From the NCBI GenBank assembly GCA_022818135.1, contig JAFMSR010000017.1:444002-508001 (forward strand): DNA of 64,000 nucleotides. The letters are read 5' to 3'. Position 1 is the first letter of the stretch. The number at the start of each line of letters is the position of its first letter. Shown piece by piece: positions 47,145-58,886 of the stretch. The DNA comes from Saxidomus purpurata (taxonomy: Eukaryota; Mollusca; Bivalvia; Venerida; Veneridae). Both the position numbers and the translations under genes were made by a program. The notes under the pieces are model-generated. The model was not told the origin of the DNA. It ran no database searches and worked only from the letters and a program-made list of their open reading frames with translations.

Positions 47145-47895
47145 CTCACTTTAAAGTGCCAGGTTGAGCTATTAAGATCACTCATCGTCCAATGTCCGTC
47201 CGCTCACGTTTTCCTTAAAAGAACATCTCTGAAACCATAAGGCCAATGTTGACGAAACTTGGCAGGGATGTTCCTTGCATGAAGCTCTATCAAAGTTGTT
47301 CAAATAATTTAATTCCATGCAGAACGCTGGTTGCCATTGCAACAGACATGACAAACTTCTTTACTTCTCAAAAACTGTGAGACCCAGGGGTTAGATACTA
47401 TTTGGCATGCAGCATTGTCTAGTGGACCTTTACCAAGATTGTACAAATTATGACTCCAGGCTCAACATTGACCCTGACCGTGGGGGTCACTTGATTTTAC
47501 ATAGGCTTATTTGAGGAACCACAATACCTAGAGCTAAGATATTTAGCAATTGTAGCATTACCTAGTGGACCTCTACCAAGATTGTTCAAATTATAACCCC
47601 TGGCTCAAAATTGACCCCACTTGGGGGTCTCTTGATTTTACATAAGCTTCATAAGATAGGAAAAACTTTAAAAATCTTTTTCTCTGAAACCACTAGGTCT
47701 AGAGCTAAGATATTTAGCATGTAGTATTGCTTAGAAGACCTCTGCCGCCAAGATTGTTCAAATTATGACCCCAGGTCAAAATTGACCCCGCCCAAGGGTG
47801 ACTCGACTTAAATAGGCTCATATTGGAAAACATTTAAAAATCTTCTTCTCTGAAGCCAGGTGAGCAATGTTGGGCCACCTTGGCCCTCTCGTTTA
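47145..47895 (+). mobile_element. TAGCTCACC-type element, second copy
   Basis: Starts TTTAGCTCACTTTAAAGTGC then AGGTTGAGCTATTAAGATC. It ends GTGAGCAATGTTGGGCCACC and TTGGCCCTCTCGTTT. The interior repeats units of about 170 bp with TCTCTGAAACCA, CTAGAGCTAAGATATTTAGC and ATTGACCCC. Confidence 0.65.
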
Positions 47896-48360
47896 GCTCT
47901 GCTGGACTTGCGTCATGGTGCTCTTTCGGTCTGTCTGTAAACCTTTCCTTGATAACACTCCACAGGCCACAATGTCTTTTTGACTGTCATGAAACAGAAG
48001 GGTGGGTTCAATCAATCTGTACATAATCTGTTTAGAAAATGAGTCATGCTGTGCAAAAACCAACTGTGCTACAGCAGATTAATGTGAAACCTAGATAACC
48101 AATGTATTTTCATTCTACAGGTTCCATTTTCCAATGGATTTTCATAAAGCTTTCTCAGAAGGTTCCCTCCAACCTGTAGTTGATCTTTATAGAAATGAAT
48201 CACACTTTGGGAAAACCAATGTGCTACAGCCAGTCATTCTAAAACCTTCATAGCACTACTGGTCATATTTTTCAAAATCTTTTCACAAAACTTACTATTA
48301 AAAAGAACAGTCCACTCAGTCCAGTAGAGCAATACTGGCCCCGAAGGGCCTCTTGTTCTT
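47896..48360. repeat. Further dispersed-repeat fragment
   Basis: Continues with TTTCCTTGATAACACTCC, TTTCTCAGAAGGTTCCCTCC and an end GGCCCCGAAGGGCCTCTTGT hairpin, matching the outer element at 30.3 kb. Confidence 0.6.
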
Positions 48361-48559
48361 GTCATCTTTTGTAGCCTGTTCATTTAATGAGTGGAAATAA
48401 CCCTGTTTACTCTGGGTATGCCCCTTTTCAAGGTATTTATGTGTGATTGAATTTATTTTGAATTTCTGAAGGGCATAAGATAGCATGGTCACATGCATTC
48501 TCTTTTTGCTTTGCGCAGTACAGACTGAATATTACTCTGAAAGATAAAACATTCTTGCA

Positions 48560-48925
48560 TACCAGATTGGGATATCTGCAGTTTTTACCAGTGCTGGAAA
48601 TTCTCATCTTACACCCCCACGCCCCCATGTAAGACGACTCGCATGAATTACCTGTGAAGTAACTAACGTTATAAACAATGTGACGTCATTTTCCCATACA
48701 CAGCATCTGAATAAAGTTTGTTTTTATATTAAAATGCATCATTTTGATAAGTTTGTATTTAAATGCAAGACGGTATGCAAGAAAAAGTTTCTACCATGAG
48801 ATACTTGGTTCAGATGGAAATATCCGTCACTTCAGGTAACTGTTTCGTGCGAACTCAGCAGAGCCCCGTTCCCACCAAAACAGTTACCTTAGTGACAAAT
48901 ATTTCCATCTGAACCAAGTGCTCAT
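48560..48925 (-). mobile_element. 300-bp foldback-containing family, inverted copy
   Basis: The reverse complement of the units at 54715-55400: shared phrases are CCAGCACTG, ACATGGGGG, AAATGCAAGACGGTATGCA and GTTTCTACCATGAGATAC. Within it, 48789-48850 and 48881-48935 form an inverted repeat (GGTTCAGATGGAAATATCCG and partner). Confidence 0.75.
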
Positions 48926-49284
48926 GTAAGAAACTAATATTTTTACCTTTCTGGCTGAATGTTTTGATGGAACAGGCCCCCTCTACCAGCAATACACTCA
49001 TGCCATTTATAACAATAACCATCCCCTGTTCCCATGGCATATATGGTTATCTCAGGACTACATTTGTAATAGATTGGTGAAGCTAAAGCATTTTGGAATC
49101 ATAAGCAAATCAAACACTGAACCAAATAATGCTTTATATTGGTTACTTTTTGCACTCTGCTTATCATAGGGTATAATTTTATGTTGTCTCGCTTAGTCAT
49201 TACTAGAACCATATTTATGTAGCGTGACTATGCTATTTTTGATAAATTTTTTTGTATATTATATTAAGAAATTGTAACAGTTAA

Positions 49285-49380
49285 TCACATACAACCATGT
49301 TGCACAAAAGAAGTCTGCCACAAGATGCAGTCTTGTTTGTGCAACAAGGTTGTATCTTGAGTTACAACCATGTTGCACAA
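49285..49380. repeat. Cluster of ACAACC(A/T)TGTTGCAC motifs
   Basis: Three head-to-head or tail-to-tail copies of the same motif that forms the core of the 33-bp inverted repeats. Confidence 0.8.
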
Positions 49381-49778
49381 AACAAGTTGTATCAATTTCA
49401 GATACAACCATTGGACAAATATTATTTTTAAAGGGTTAACATTAGAATTCAATTTCCAAATTTTAATATCCTGTGTATTTATACACATTAAATCATTTTA
49501 AATGAAAAAGTCACTTTTGTATAAAATGTCAGTTACAACCTTGTTGCACTGAAGGGACGAATTATTAAAATATATATTCATATGCACATTGTTTAATTAG
49601 TGCTTGTATATTTAAAAACACAGAAATTATTGCTATGAATATGCCATTGTATAAGCCTACGAAGATTATAAAAAAATCTTGGAATGCCAAGAAAAAAAAC
49701 AAACTTATTGGGGTACGCACGCGGGATTAGACAGATTTGGCTTTCCATAGACGTAACTGTAAACTGATAATTTCCAGA

Positions 49779-49798
49779 GAATAGGCCGCGGCCTATTC
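49779..49798. repeat. Perfect 20-bp palindrome
   Basis: GAATAGGCCGCGGCCTATTC. Related GCGGCC / AATAGGCCGC pieces recur at about 50275-50295 and 50345-50375 (AAGCGGCCTATTGTCCGGAC), suggesting an element spanning about 49779-50395. Confidence 0.8.
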
Positions 49799-51437
49799 GT
49801 ATAAAAAAGATAAAATTTCTTAGATGCGGCTTGTATGATACTTTTATTTTCTAGACTGGTAGTTTCAAGGGACCTATACGACATTTTTATTATTTAAAGT
49901 GGTAGTTTGAGTTCACAGAGTGGGAACTTTAGGTTTATACGCTGTTTGAAAACAGTTCACCAATGATTTCCAAACCATTTATACATTATGTTCCCGGCGA
50001 CCACGGCAGCCCTGTTTGCCCGAAACGTAGTGCGCCGTGGGATTTCGAGTGATTGAACGTGACAAAACTTGAAAGGACCGTGAGATGCCGGGGAGAAATC
50101 ATGCCTCCCTTCCCACTACGGACAGCCTCCAAGTTTTATCACAGCCTATAACGTAGGCTATAGCTTGAGCCTTCATGGGTCAATTACGGGAGTGGGTGAA
50201 CAAACCTTAACTGTCGAACAAAAAGGCACGGCTCATCTAAACTCCCGGATATATGCACCATATTCGGCGTTTCAGCCGCGGCCAATATGCCGGAGCGGCA
50301 TATACGTTCATTTTTTTTTCTAAAATCGTGAAATTATAGGAGTGCGGCCAATACAGTGAAGCGGCCTATTGTCCGGACATTACGGTAGACGTATTGAACG
50401 GTCCATATGCAAATAGCTTTGATTGACATGGGGGTTCAAACTCAGGGATATTGCTATCTTAAGAGAACGCTTTAAATCGATCTCTCCCAAAAATACAAAA
50501 CAAATAAGAAGTCCATGTTAATAAACAGGGTGACCCCTGTGCGTGACATATGTAGGTAGGCCAATGGACGTTTTTAATGAACATGTTGTATGATCTGGAT
50601 GTTTTATGGGATAGGGTTACACGCACCAGAAGTGAGTGTTCAGTCAAGTGTGTCAGCACAAGTCTAAATAAGCTAAAAATAAATAAGCTGTTAGATAATT
50701 TATCGACTGTTTTAAGTTGAAAAAGATGGAAAAGTATAGCATCTCTGCAAACTGAGATGTCTAAATTTGTTCTTATGTACTGATATTTATATTACTGGCA
50801 TAAATATAATGGAGATTTCTAGAACAAATCGACCAGGTAGTCTGAAGTGTTTTCTTTATACCCAATAATTACACTTTAAAGGAACTGTACGTTGATTTTA
50901 ACTCCCGGTCTACAATAGTGCTGCACTGAAATGTCGCTTCAAAGATTGCAATATATCAGTTTTCCATATTGAAAACTTCAAAGACGTGTTTGAGTTACGT
51001 CAATGTGACGATGTAGTTACATATACAGGTGAGCAGTTTAAAAAACTATCGTTCCCAGTACTAGACACCTATCCTACGTAAGAAACTGCCAACATTTTCG
51101 TGAAACAATTACCGCTTGCAATGCATGCATTTAAAAAAGACAAAGCGCAAATAGAAAGATCTCAATTTCTGCTAATTTTTCACCTAGACCTGTGAGCGAG
51201 GAGCTTTAATACATATCTCCGTATAAGAGTAATAACTTATTGGTAACCTTCGTCAGAGGTATTTGCTGTTTTTCAAGCATTTATCTAATATTTAATGAAG
51301 ATTAGATCTTCCATTTAAACCAGCAATATAACATAATTTGTTTTCTATTGGTACACTGTATCAAAGTCTATGAATGTTCAAGTGACTCAAGCAGCCGTAA
51401 AACTGTGCAATTAAAAGGTATTTTACATCATATTCTA
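49799..51437. other. Non-coding stretch
   Basis: GC-richer patch at 49990-50300 without a supported frame. TGTGAGCGAGGAGCTTTAAT at about 51191-51210 resembles an end of the AGCTGCTCGCT MITE family. Confidence 0.45.
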
Positions 51438-51497
51438 ATATGCCTATGGTATATTTCTATAGTCAATTCGAGTGCTTTAATATGATTAAAGCACTCG
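51438..51497. repeat. Dispersed ATATGCCTATGG segment, copy 2, with hairpin
   Basis: Matches 37141-37182, then GAGTGCTTTAATATGATTAA and AGCACTC form a hairpin. Confidence 0.7.
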
Positions 51498-51499
51498 GA

Positions 51500-52100
51500 A
51501 AAGTAGGCGGAATTTTGAACATGGAAGTAGCTCCTTCCGACTTTTCTAATTTACTCCCGCGCAGTAAATAAAATATAGAAATAATATTAGTATAAATACA
51601 TCAGTCGCATGAAAAAGTTTTGTTTAAGAACCTAAATATCAATTTGGATTACGTCAAGTAAGCCTTAGAATACCCTCAGCTTGTTCTCCTTTAAAAAGAC
51701 AAAGACATTCAGCATTAACAGTCATACAATGTTTTGATTCCGGAAGACAAAACAATGAATATAAACATTTACGTCATCACACTGACGTCATTACTCCACA
51801 TTAAAACGTTGTACAGTTTAAATTAACGGTACGCATTTAAATCGATTGTCTGCTTTGTTCTGAATCTGACGTCTTCTGCATAATGTCCGGACATGTATTT
51901 TTTTATATTTTATTTATTACAGGTAGATTATTAATCTAAAATAAGTATGTATAATATAGTTATGTATGATATCTTGAATGGCTGCCCGAATAGGGGAGTG
52001 TCTTCCAACAGCCACTATTTATGCTATTTTACACATTACCGCCGCGCTGAAAAAAGGTCCGTAGTAGTTACGATAGTTATGAAAAAATCGGCTTATAAGA
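51500..52100. other. Non-coding stretch
   Basis: AT-rich, with TGACGTCA-like CTGACGTCATT at about 51781. No exon is supported. Confidence 0.45.
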
Positions 52101-52103
52101 ATC

Positions 52104-52272
52104 GAAATTATCTATGTCTTGAAGTGCTTTATCGAAATTAAAGCATTTCCCGTCGGTAATGTGCCTGCGTAATAATTCACTCGGGGCTTCGCCCTCGTGA
52201 ATTATTCCGCCAGGTACATCACCTCCGGGGAATGCTTCAATTTCGATAAAGCATTCCAAGCCATAGATTATT
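52104..52272. mobile_element. Foldback element with GGGGCTTCGCCC core
   Basis: TCTATGTCTTGAAGTGCTTT at 52111 onward pairs with 52240-52266. The arms continue through AATTCACTCG / CGTGAATT to a central GGGGCTTCGCCC hairpin. Arms of about 75 bp with a few mismatches. Confidence 0.8.
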
Positions 52273-52823
52273 TCTTAAATCATGACGTCACCAGCATGTT
52301 TTCATCGTATAGTAAAGAAACTGGACTATCGTTTCAACGTGACACGCGATTTCCCTTTAATGAGCAGGGTTTACACATTGCCGTGGAAATACAGATTTTT
52401 GATCAGCATTTAATTAGAAGTTAGAGCTTGCAACGTTGAATAGCAATGTAGCTTTATCATCGTTCATTTGACAGAGAAAAACAATGACTTAAACACGTTA
52501 GTCTTATAACGAATGCAAATATAGATTTTGAGCTAGAGTCTATAAGATTTAATATCTACATTTTCCAATTCTGAAAATGCTAGAATGAAAATGTTGAAAA
52601 AGACTGTAGAAACTTGTAGATCTATATACTTTATATATTACGCATTATGAGTGTGTGAAATTCAACTAGCACAAAAATTGTAGGCAATAAAGGCACGGAA
52701 ACGTTCGGCCAGTTACTTATTCTATTCTATTCAATTACTTATTGTGTTTTATGTGTTAATTAATAGATGTACGTGATTCAAATATAATGACAGCATTAAA
52801 TTTAACATTTTTTTCAATTACAG
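52273..52823. other. Intron-like stretch before the NHL exon
   Basis: AT-rich, ending in a polypyrimidine tract and TTTTTTTCAATTACAG (AG at 52822-52823). No other exon is seen. Confidence 0.5.
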
Positions 52824-53658
52824 CTACAGTGATGATAATGACAAGAATGTTACAGACCAACGTGTAAGATCTGTCAAATCTGTAAGAACTTACAACATCA
52901 AAACTGCAGATGATGAGAACAGATGTAATATTACCGGTAGCTGTGTATTACCTAGAGGAGAGGTTTTACTGGCTGATAACTGTAACAAGAAACTGAAGAA
53001 ATTGAATGAAAACTATGAACATGTGAGTGAGTGTAGTTTGCCTGGTATGCCTTATGATGTTTGTTATATCGGTAACAACGAGGCTGTGGTGTCTCTGTGG
53101 TACTATAAACTACAGTTTGTGAATGTAGCAGGAAGCATGACATTGACAAGAAAAATAGATACAGATCATATCTGTTACTCACTGGCCTATCATGGTAATC
53201 TACTGTATGGTACAGACGAGGATTCCGTACATGTATACACTACTGACGGTACATATCAAAAGTGTCTCTACACAGACCCTGACACAGACAACTATGACTA
53301 TAGAAGTATTACAGTGAGTAATGATGGTAGTAGGATTTATATCACAGATTATGATACTGACAGTCTTATCACAATAAATAACTCTGGGCAGCACGAGTTT
53401 ACATTGTCTGATGTAACTGATCAGCCGTATCTTACGGGTGTATGTGTAGACAATCAAGGATATGTTTACGTCATTGGATATAATGAAGATCATTATGAAC
53501 CACCTGTTATAGTACAGATAAGCTCAGATGGTAGACAGAAACTCGGAACTGTATTTGAGCTGGATGTTTCCTATCGTACAATTTGTTTTGATAGAGAGAA
53601 GTCTGCCTTGTTGGTAGCTGGTGAATCAAACAAAATAAAACTTTTAAAATTACAATGA
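52824..53658 (+). CDS. Terminal exon: NHL/TRIM-type beta-propeller
   Basis: The open frame runs from acceptor TTCAATTACAG to a TGA at 53656-53658 and encodes about 277 residues. It starts with a split codon (one base), then YSDDNDKNVTDQ and RSVKSVRTYNIKT. Repeated blades of about 42-45 residues follow: GEVLLADNCNKKLKKLN; MPYDVCYIGNNEAVVSL; ICYSLAYHGNLLYGTD; GSRIYITDYDTDSLITI; LTGVCVDNQGYVYVIGYN; and YRTICFDREKSALLVAG. The phrase pattern (L.AD..NKKLK, GVCVD..GYVYV) is that of the C-terminal six-bladed propeller of bivalve TRIM/TRIM2-3-71-like proteins, which binds RNA or protein partners of E3 ligases. The RING, B-box and coiled-coil exons are not found in the window. The first ATG (53002) is inside a blade and is not the start. 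The entry phase matches the possible exon at 38052-38097. Confidence 0.8.
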
Positions 53659-54554
53659 TAAAATATTTACACATTGTAAATATAGCACACTGTAAATATA
53701 CCAGCTGATAAACTGCCAGCTTTTTCTTGTTCTGTGATTAACTAGTTTATAATGTGACAACTTGTCTGTTGGTTAATTTTAAAAGATACCGTCAACGGCA
53801 TTTTCGTTAGATATTTTGAAGATTTAGCATAACTTTTCAAGAGCGTGCATTTTACGTCAAGTTTAAAATTATCGTTATCGGATAGTTGCTGGAAGTGACC
53901 AGCTCAAGACATGATCAACTCATATATTTAGTGTACTAATACCGTGAAATGTTTGCAATGAGGTCAGTACGTTTTCAGTGAACAGTTTTTCTTTTTTGTA
54001 AAATACAGCTAATGTATGTTTCTTGGAAGAAGTTCATAACATAAACACCTGCTATTCCAAACTTATACTAGATCTTTATTGCTGTCTAATACCTATCTTT
54101 ACCTTTACACTTTTTGCGGCACGTTAGTCTACCTTTGTAACGAGTGCAGATTATGATCAGTCTATTTATATCAGTGGAATATACACCAATCAGTCAGTAA
54201 CGTTCCAGTGAGCAACTGTTCGGGTAGTACAGCTTTTGTGTTTAAAATGTATATACCTTTACAGATAAAAAATCATCTTCATGTTTTGTAATATTTGCTA
54301 TCACGGGTCTAGCACTAAGTGTCAATTTACCAGATCAATAGTATTCTGGTTCCATTACAATGCAGTTTATAGTATATTATCAAGAAAAAGAAAAGTGCAT
54401 GCAACAGCATTACATGTCTGAATTATATTTCATTTGCCTCTAGATAATATACTAGGTATATATGTCACTACATTCCATTTAATGAAAACATAGTTTTGCT
54501 TTTATATGTTGAGCATACTTAGCTTTGTTTAAACTATTTATAAGTATGTAATAA
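53659..54554. other. 3' flank and non-coding stretch
   Basis: Probable 3' UTR near the start (TGATAAAATATTTACAC). No further exon is seen. Confidence 0.5.
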
Positions 54555-54609
54555 GTAAATGAATGAATAAATGAACGAATGAATGAATGAACGAATGAAT
54601 GAATGAACA
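54555..54609. repeat. (GAAT)n microsatellite
   Basis: AAATGAATGAATAAATGAAC and further ATGAATGAACG units, slightly interrupted. Confidence 0.95.
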
Positions 54610-54714
54610 AAGAACAGCTTGATTTGAGGATTAAATGATTTAACTATATTTGAAGAATTGATTGTTAACTGAATAAATAGACCAAACTGTATTTACTTCG
54701 TGTGATATTATAAG

Positions 54715-55004
54715 TTTCTTCAATGAGCATTGCCTCGTTCCCGCCAAAAAATTTACACTTGGGGACGGATATTTCGATCAGAACTAAATATCTTATAGTC
54801 AAAACTATGTCTTGCTTACCGTTTAAATGCAAACTTATCGAAATGATGTCTTATAATATACAAGCAAGCGTTATTCAGATGCTGTGTTTGGGAAAGTGTC
54901 GTCACATTGTTATTAACTTTACGTCACAAGTAATTCACGAAAGTTATATTACATGGGGGATGTAATATGAGATTTTACAGCACTGGTGAACACTGCGGAT
55001 TATT
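54715..55004 (+). mobile_element. 300-bp family, unit 1
   Basis: Direct-repeat partner of 55005-55400. Shared in order: AGTTTCTTC.ATGA, GTTCCCGC, GGACGGATATTTC, TGCAAACTTATCGAAATGAT, TTATTCAGA.GCTGTGTTTG, TTACGTCACAAGTAATTCA and TAATATGAGATTTT.CAGCA. Confidence 0.75.
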
Positions 55005-55400
55005 AGTTTCTTCCATGAACATGTGGTTCATATCGAAATATCCGTCACCGAGGGTAACTGTTTTGATGGGAATGAGGCTCTGCCGAGTTCCCGCGAAACA
55101 GTTACCCGAGGTGACGGATATTTCCATCTGAACCAAATATCTCATGGTAGAAACTATTTCTTGCATACCGTCTTGCACTTTACAATAGATATGTAAATGC
55201 AAACGTATCGAAATGATGCATTTTCATATAAAAACAAACGTTATTCAGACGCTGTGTTTGGGAAAGTGACGTCACAACGTTTATAACGTTACGTCACAAG
55301 TAATTCATGAAAGTAATATTACATGGGGGGACGTAATATGAGATTTTCCAGCACTGTTGAAAACTGCGGATACCCCGATCCGGTATGCAAGAAACCCCGA
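55005..55400 (+). mobile_element. 300-bp family, unit 2, with internal foldback
   Basis: Same order of blocks as unit 1 and in the same orientation, plus a longer inverted repeat (about 55024-55063 and 55097-55135) around GAGGCTCTGCCGAG. An inverted copy lies at 48560-48925. Confidence 0.75.
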
Positions 55401-55640
55401 TCTGGTATGCAAGAAATAGTTTGTACTGTAATGTTGTTTAACAGGCCTGCAAATTCAAATAATTTAGTGTTTTTCATTCATACACCTATTGAGAACACTA
55501 GTTGTTCTATAATAACACAATTTGCTATGTTTGTCCTTAAAATGTCACGCAAATGTTTATAAACTGTACATGTTCTCTGGCTCATTTCATTAGTATAACA
55601 AAACACTTCTGCTTCAACCTTGAGGATGGGAATAAAGTTC

Positions 55641-56912
55641 TAGGGACGGGAACGAATATTCGAATATTCGAAATCGGCCGAATATTCGAATGCGAAAATC
55701 AAATTCGAATATTCGTAAATTATTTTATTTATATTTTTTTTTAAATAGGTAGCAATCTAAAGAATGCTAATTATACCGAATAAAACCGTTTGTTCTGTAT
55801 TGTTTGTTTAGAGCGTGTCAAAAATTTCCCAATTAACACGAAAATTGCAATGCATAATTGACAGGGATTAGCAGTTTGCATCAGGTGTTATTGTGGTGAC
55901 TTTTTATCTTTTGTTCATTTTAATTGTCGCCTGTTTTATGTAACAAATTTTAAAAGTTGTTTATCTCACAATGTTCCAGGATCAACGTCATGTTTACGGA
56001 AACGAATAACCAATCACGCTTATACTGATATAACTCTTTCGTTGTCCAATCATTCAGAATAACTCAACTATTTTCCTTTAATAAATATGATTGGAATTAT
56101 TTTTAACAGCCTTACTTTAAGTTTGATCTTCGCTAAACGATATTAATTTACTGTACGCTCTATCAATTAGCATTCCTCCCTCGCGTGTTTGGACCTATTT
56201 CACGCGATCTGTTGAGTTGATGCTTTGATAAATTGACGTGTGCTATATTTTATGTACTATGTACATGTTGATCTTTACGCATGTAAATAAAAATTATCAA
56301 TGTTTATTTATTTATTTGTTTTCCCGTATCTTCCCTGGAAAAATTAATCCAGTTAAAGTAAACGCCAGTTTCAACAGTATTTCAGTTATGCCAGGCGTAT
56401 TTAGTAGTTTTCTGCCACAAACTCCACGAACCTCCATCAGCGAGAGAAAAAAAAATATTAATATTTTACACAAGAAAAATATAAAAACCGGTTGAAATAT
56501 TATCCAAACTTTTATTTGCGAAAATTATTTTTCTCTCCATATAAAATTATATAGTTAGACATTCATAGTTTATAGAAAAGGGAGGTAATCTCTTTTACTT
56601 TAATTCCATTTTAACGGCTATTCTGAAAGAATACAATTTTTTAATTTTTAAATCATTATACATACAAATATTTTACGTAATAAAAAAGATAAAATCGTGA
56701 AATGTTAGCCAAACTTCTCCTTGTGGAAAATTAATAATTTGTTTCTTTATATACCGTTTTAAAGTAAACACTTTCATACTAAACATACTGTAGTGGCGTA
56801 TCCGTCGTGTTAAGAAAATATACATGGACACCACAAAACGAATATACGAATATATTCGAATATGCCAAACCGAATATTCGAATATTGATTTTAGTATTCG
56901 TTCCCATCCCTA
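55641..56912. mobile_element. Non-autonomous hAT-like element with CGAATATTCG motifs
   Basis: Starts TAGGGACGGGAACGAATATT and ends TATTCGTTCCCATCCCTA. Both subterminal zones repeat the palindrome CGAATATTCG (about five at the left, three or four at the right). Flanks are AATAAAGTTC and GAATAAACC, so an exact 8-bp duplication is not evident. The 1.27-kb interior is AT-rich with no recognisable transposase. Confidence 0.8.
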
Positions 56913-57321
56913 GAATAAACCCTGCGTACATCTTCCATCCTTAAATGGGCGCAATTGAAGCCGAACGTTTTAAAATGACAAGAGTTGAAATAAAAATAAA
57001 AGTTATAATAATGTTCTGCAATACTGCGTTAAACGTTTTTAATAAAATAAGCAAATCAGTGTCTTTCATAAAAGCAATCCATCTGAAAAAATAAAAATAT
57101 CTAATATTTTTGGCCAAAAACGTTGACGTAAAATACAAGATTAGCATGACGTAACGAGCCGTTACTGACGTTTTCTGATGTTTCTTGTTAAAATAAATTA
57201 CTAGCTTTGTTGCTTTATTACGCAGAAGTCATTTAAGATCGATTACTCAAAGTGGCCAAGGTAACAATTTACTATTATTCGCCATACAAACGTGCATTTT
57301 TTACTACATGTAATTCATTTT

Positions 57322-57470
57322 AGCTCGATGGTGAAGAAAGCTTGTAGCTTATCGAGTCACTCTCGAGTCCGCTTCCTCGAAAAACCATTACTGGTGTCAT
57401 ATTAGGAGGTACGGTCGTGACCTTGGTGGGGCTCGAACCCGCAACCCCCGGGATGAGCGGCAGACACCTA
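57322..57470 (-). mobile_element. SINE family A, copy 2 (5' truncated)
   Basis: Same body as 43862-44045 (AAAGCTTGTAGCTTATCGAG, GGAGGTACGGTCGTGACC, GGGGCTCGAACCCGCAACC). It breaks off inside the tRNA-like head after GCGGCAGACACC. Confidence 0.8.
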
Positions 57471-57479
57471 AACCTCTAT

Positions 57480-58250
57480 ACATGTATAATAATGTTTGAA
57501 ATTGTCGCAAAAAGTGTACGATTTACGATAGTACTGGCCAGAAGTTGTACAGTAGTGTGTGCTTCATGGAGCGCTTACCAATAAATACATCGAAAAAAAA
57601 ACAACTCTAAAGGCAGAAACGTACGGCGTTATAGGCTAGCAATGCAAATTTCGAACGCATCAAACCACTTGGCGGCCATCGTAACAACTCCAAGGCATGG
57701 ATTTTGAAGATAACGCTAATTACAATCATGATAAATTAGTTTCAAAACATTTATATTAGTAATTACAGATTTTCACAAACACCAGTGCACATGTACTGCG
57801 TTTGCTGAGATAATCAGATACATGCTTGTAAAATACTCTATATATCTGCGCGGAGAGGGCATAGATACGACACTTTATACAAATTTTAAAGAGTTATCAA
57901 GCGGACACGGTGTTTCAGGGTGTATACAGCAGTAACCCCAACTATTTACCTCAAATCTTTGCCCCTTGGTAAGTCCATTGGCATTACAGTCCATTTATTG
58001 GATCATACATATCTTGTACTTAATAAAGACCACTCCAGTCGGCTCAATATCTTTTAATTCAAACCCGTATTTTGATGCCAGGGAAACATGCGGTAAAAGC
58101 GATGTTTTATTGAAAATAGCTGGTCCGACTTTGCCCAACCACACCAGTTCATTCATTTGTTTCCGTTTATACTTGGGTTAGGTTCAGAAGAATAGGCGCA
58201 TAAATGCTTTTATCAATTTTTGACAGCAAACGCAACTACTGGCATTGGGA
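57480..58250. other. Non-coding stretch
   Basis: Nothing supported. Confidence 0.45.
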
Positions 58251-58251
58251 A

Positions 58252-58555
58252 ACAGAGAGAGACAGAGACAGAGACAGAGACAGAGAGAGAGACAGAGAGA
58301 CAGAGACAGAGACAGAGACAGAGAGAGAGACAGAGAGAGAGACAGAGACAGAGACAGAGACAGAGAGAGAGACAGAGAGAGAGAGACAGAGACAGAGAGA
58401 GAGACAGAGACAGAGACAGAGACAGAGAGAGAGAGAGAGAGAGAGACAGAGACAGAGAGAGAGACAGAGACAGAGACAGAGACAGAGACAGAGACAGAGA
58501 CAGAGACAGAGACAGAGACAGAGAGAGAGAGAGAGACAGAGACAGAGAGAGAGAC

Positions 58556-58608
<53 letters not shown>

Positions 58609-58645
58609 CAGAGACAGAGACAGAGACAGAGACAGAGACAGAGAC

Positions 58646-58691
<46 letters not shown>

Positions 58692-58708
58692 GAGACAGAG
58701 ACAGAGAC

Positions 58709-58741
<33 letters not shown>

Positions 58742-58803
58742 GACAGAGAAGAGAGAGAGACAGAGAGAGAGACAGAGAGAGAGACAGAGAGAGAGACAGA
58801 GAC

Positions 58804-58886
<83 letters not shown>

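Larger units (their letters stand above)
46180..49563. mobile_element. Candidate 3.4-kb element bounded by perfect 33-bp inverted repeats
   Basis: 46180-46212 (AATTCGTCCCTTCAGTGCAA through GGTTGTAACT) is the exact reverse complement of 49531-49563. Extra copies of the GTGCAACAAGGTTGTAACT core lie just inside both ends: about 46379-46397 (inverted), 46430-46448, 49286-49303 (inverted), 49337-49354 and 49358-49376 (inverted). No transposase is recognised. The interior holds a TAGCTCACC-type repeat (47145-47895) and a 300-bp family member (48560-48925), so it looks nested. I see no target duplication. Confidence 0.55.
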
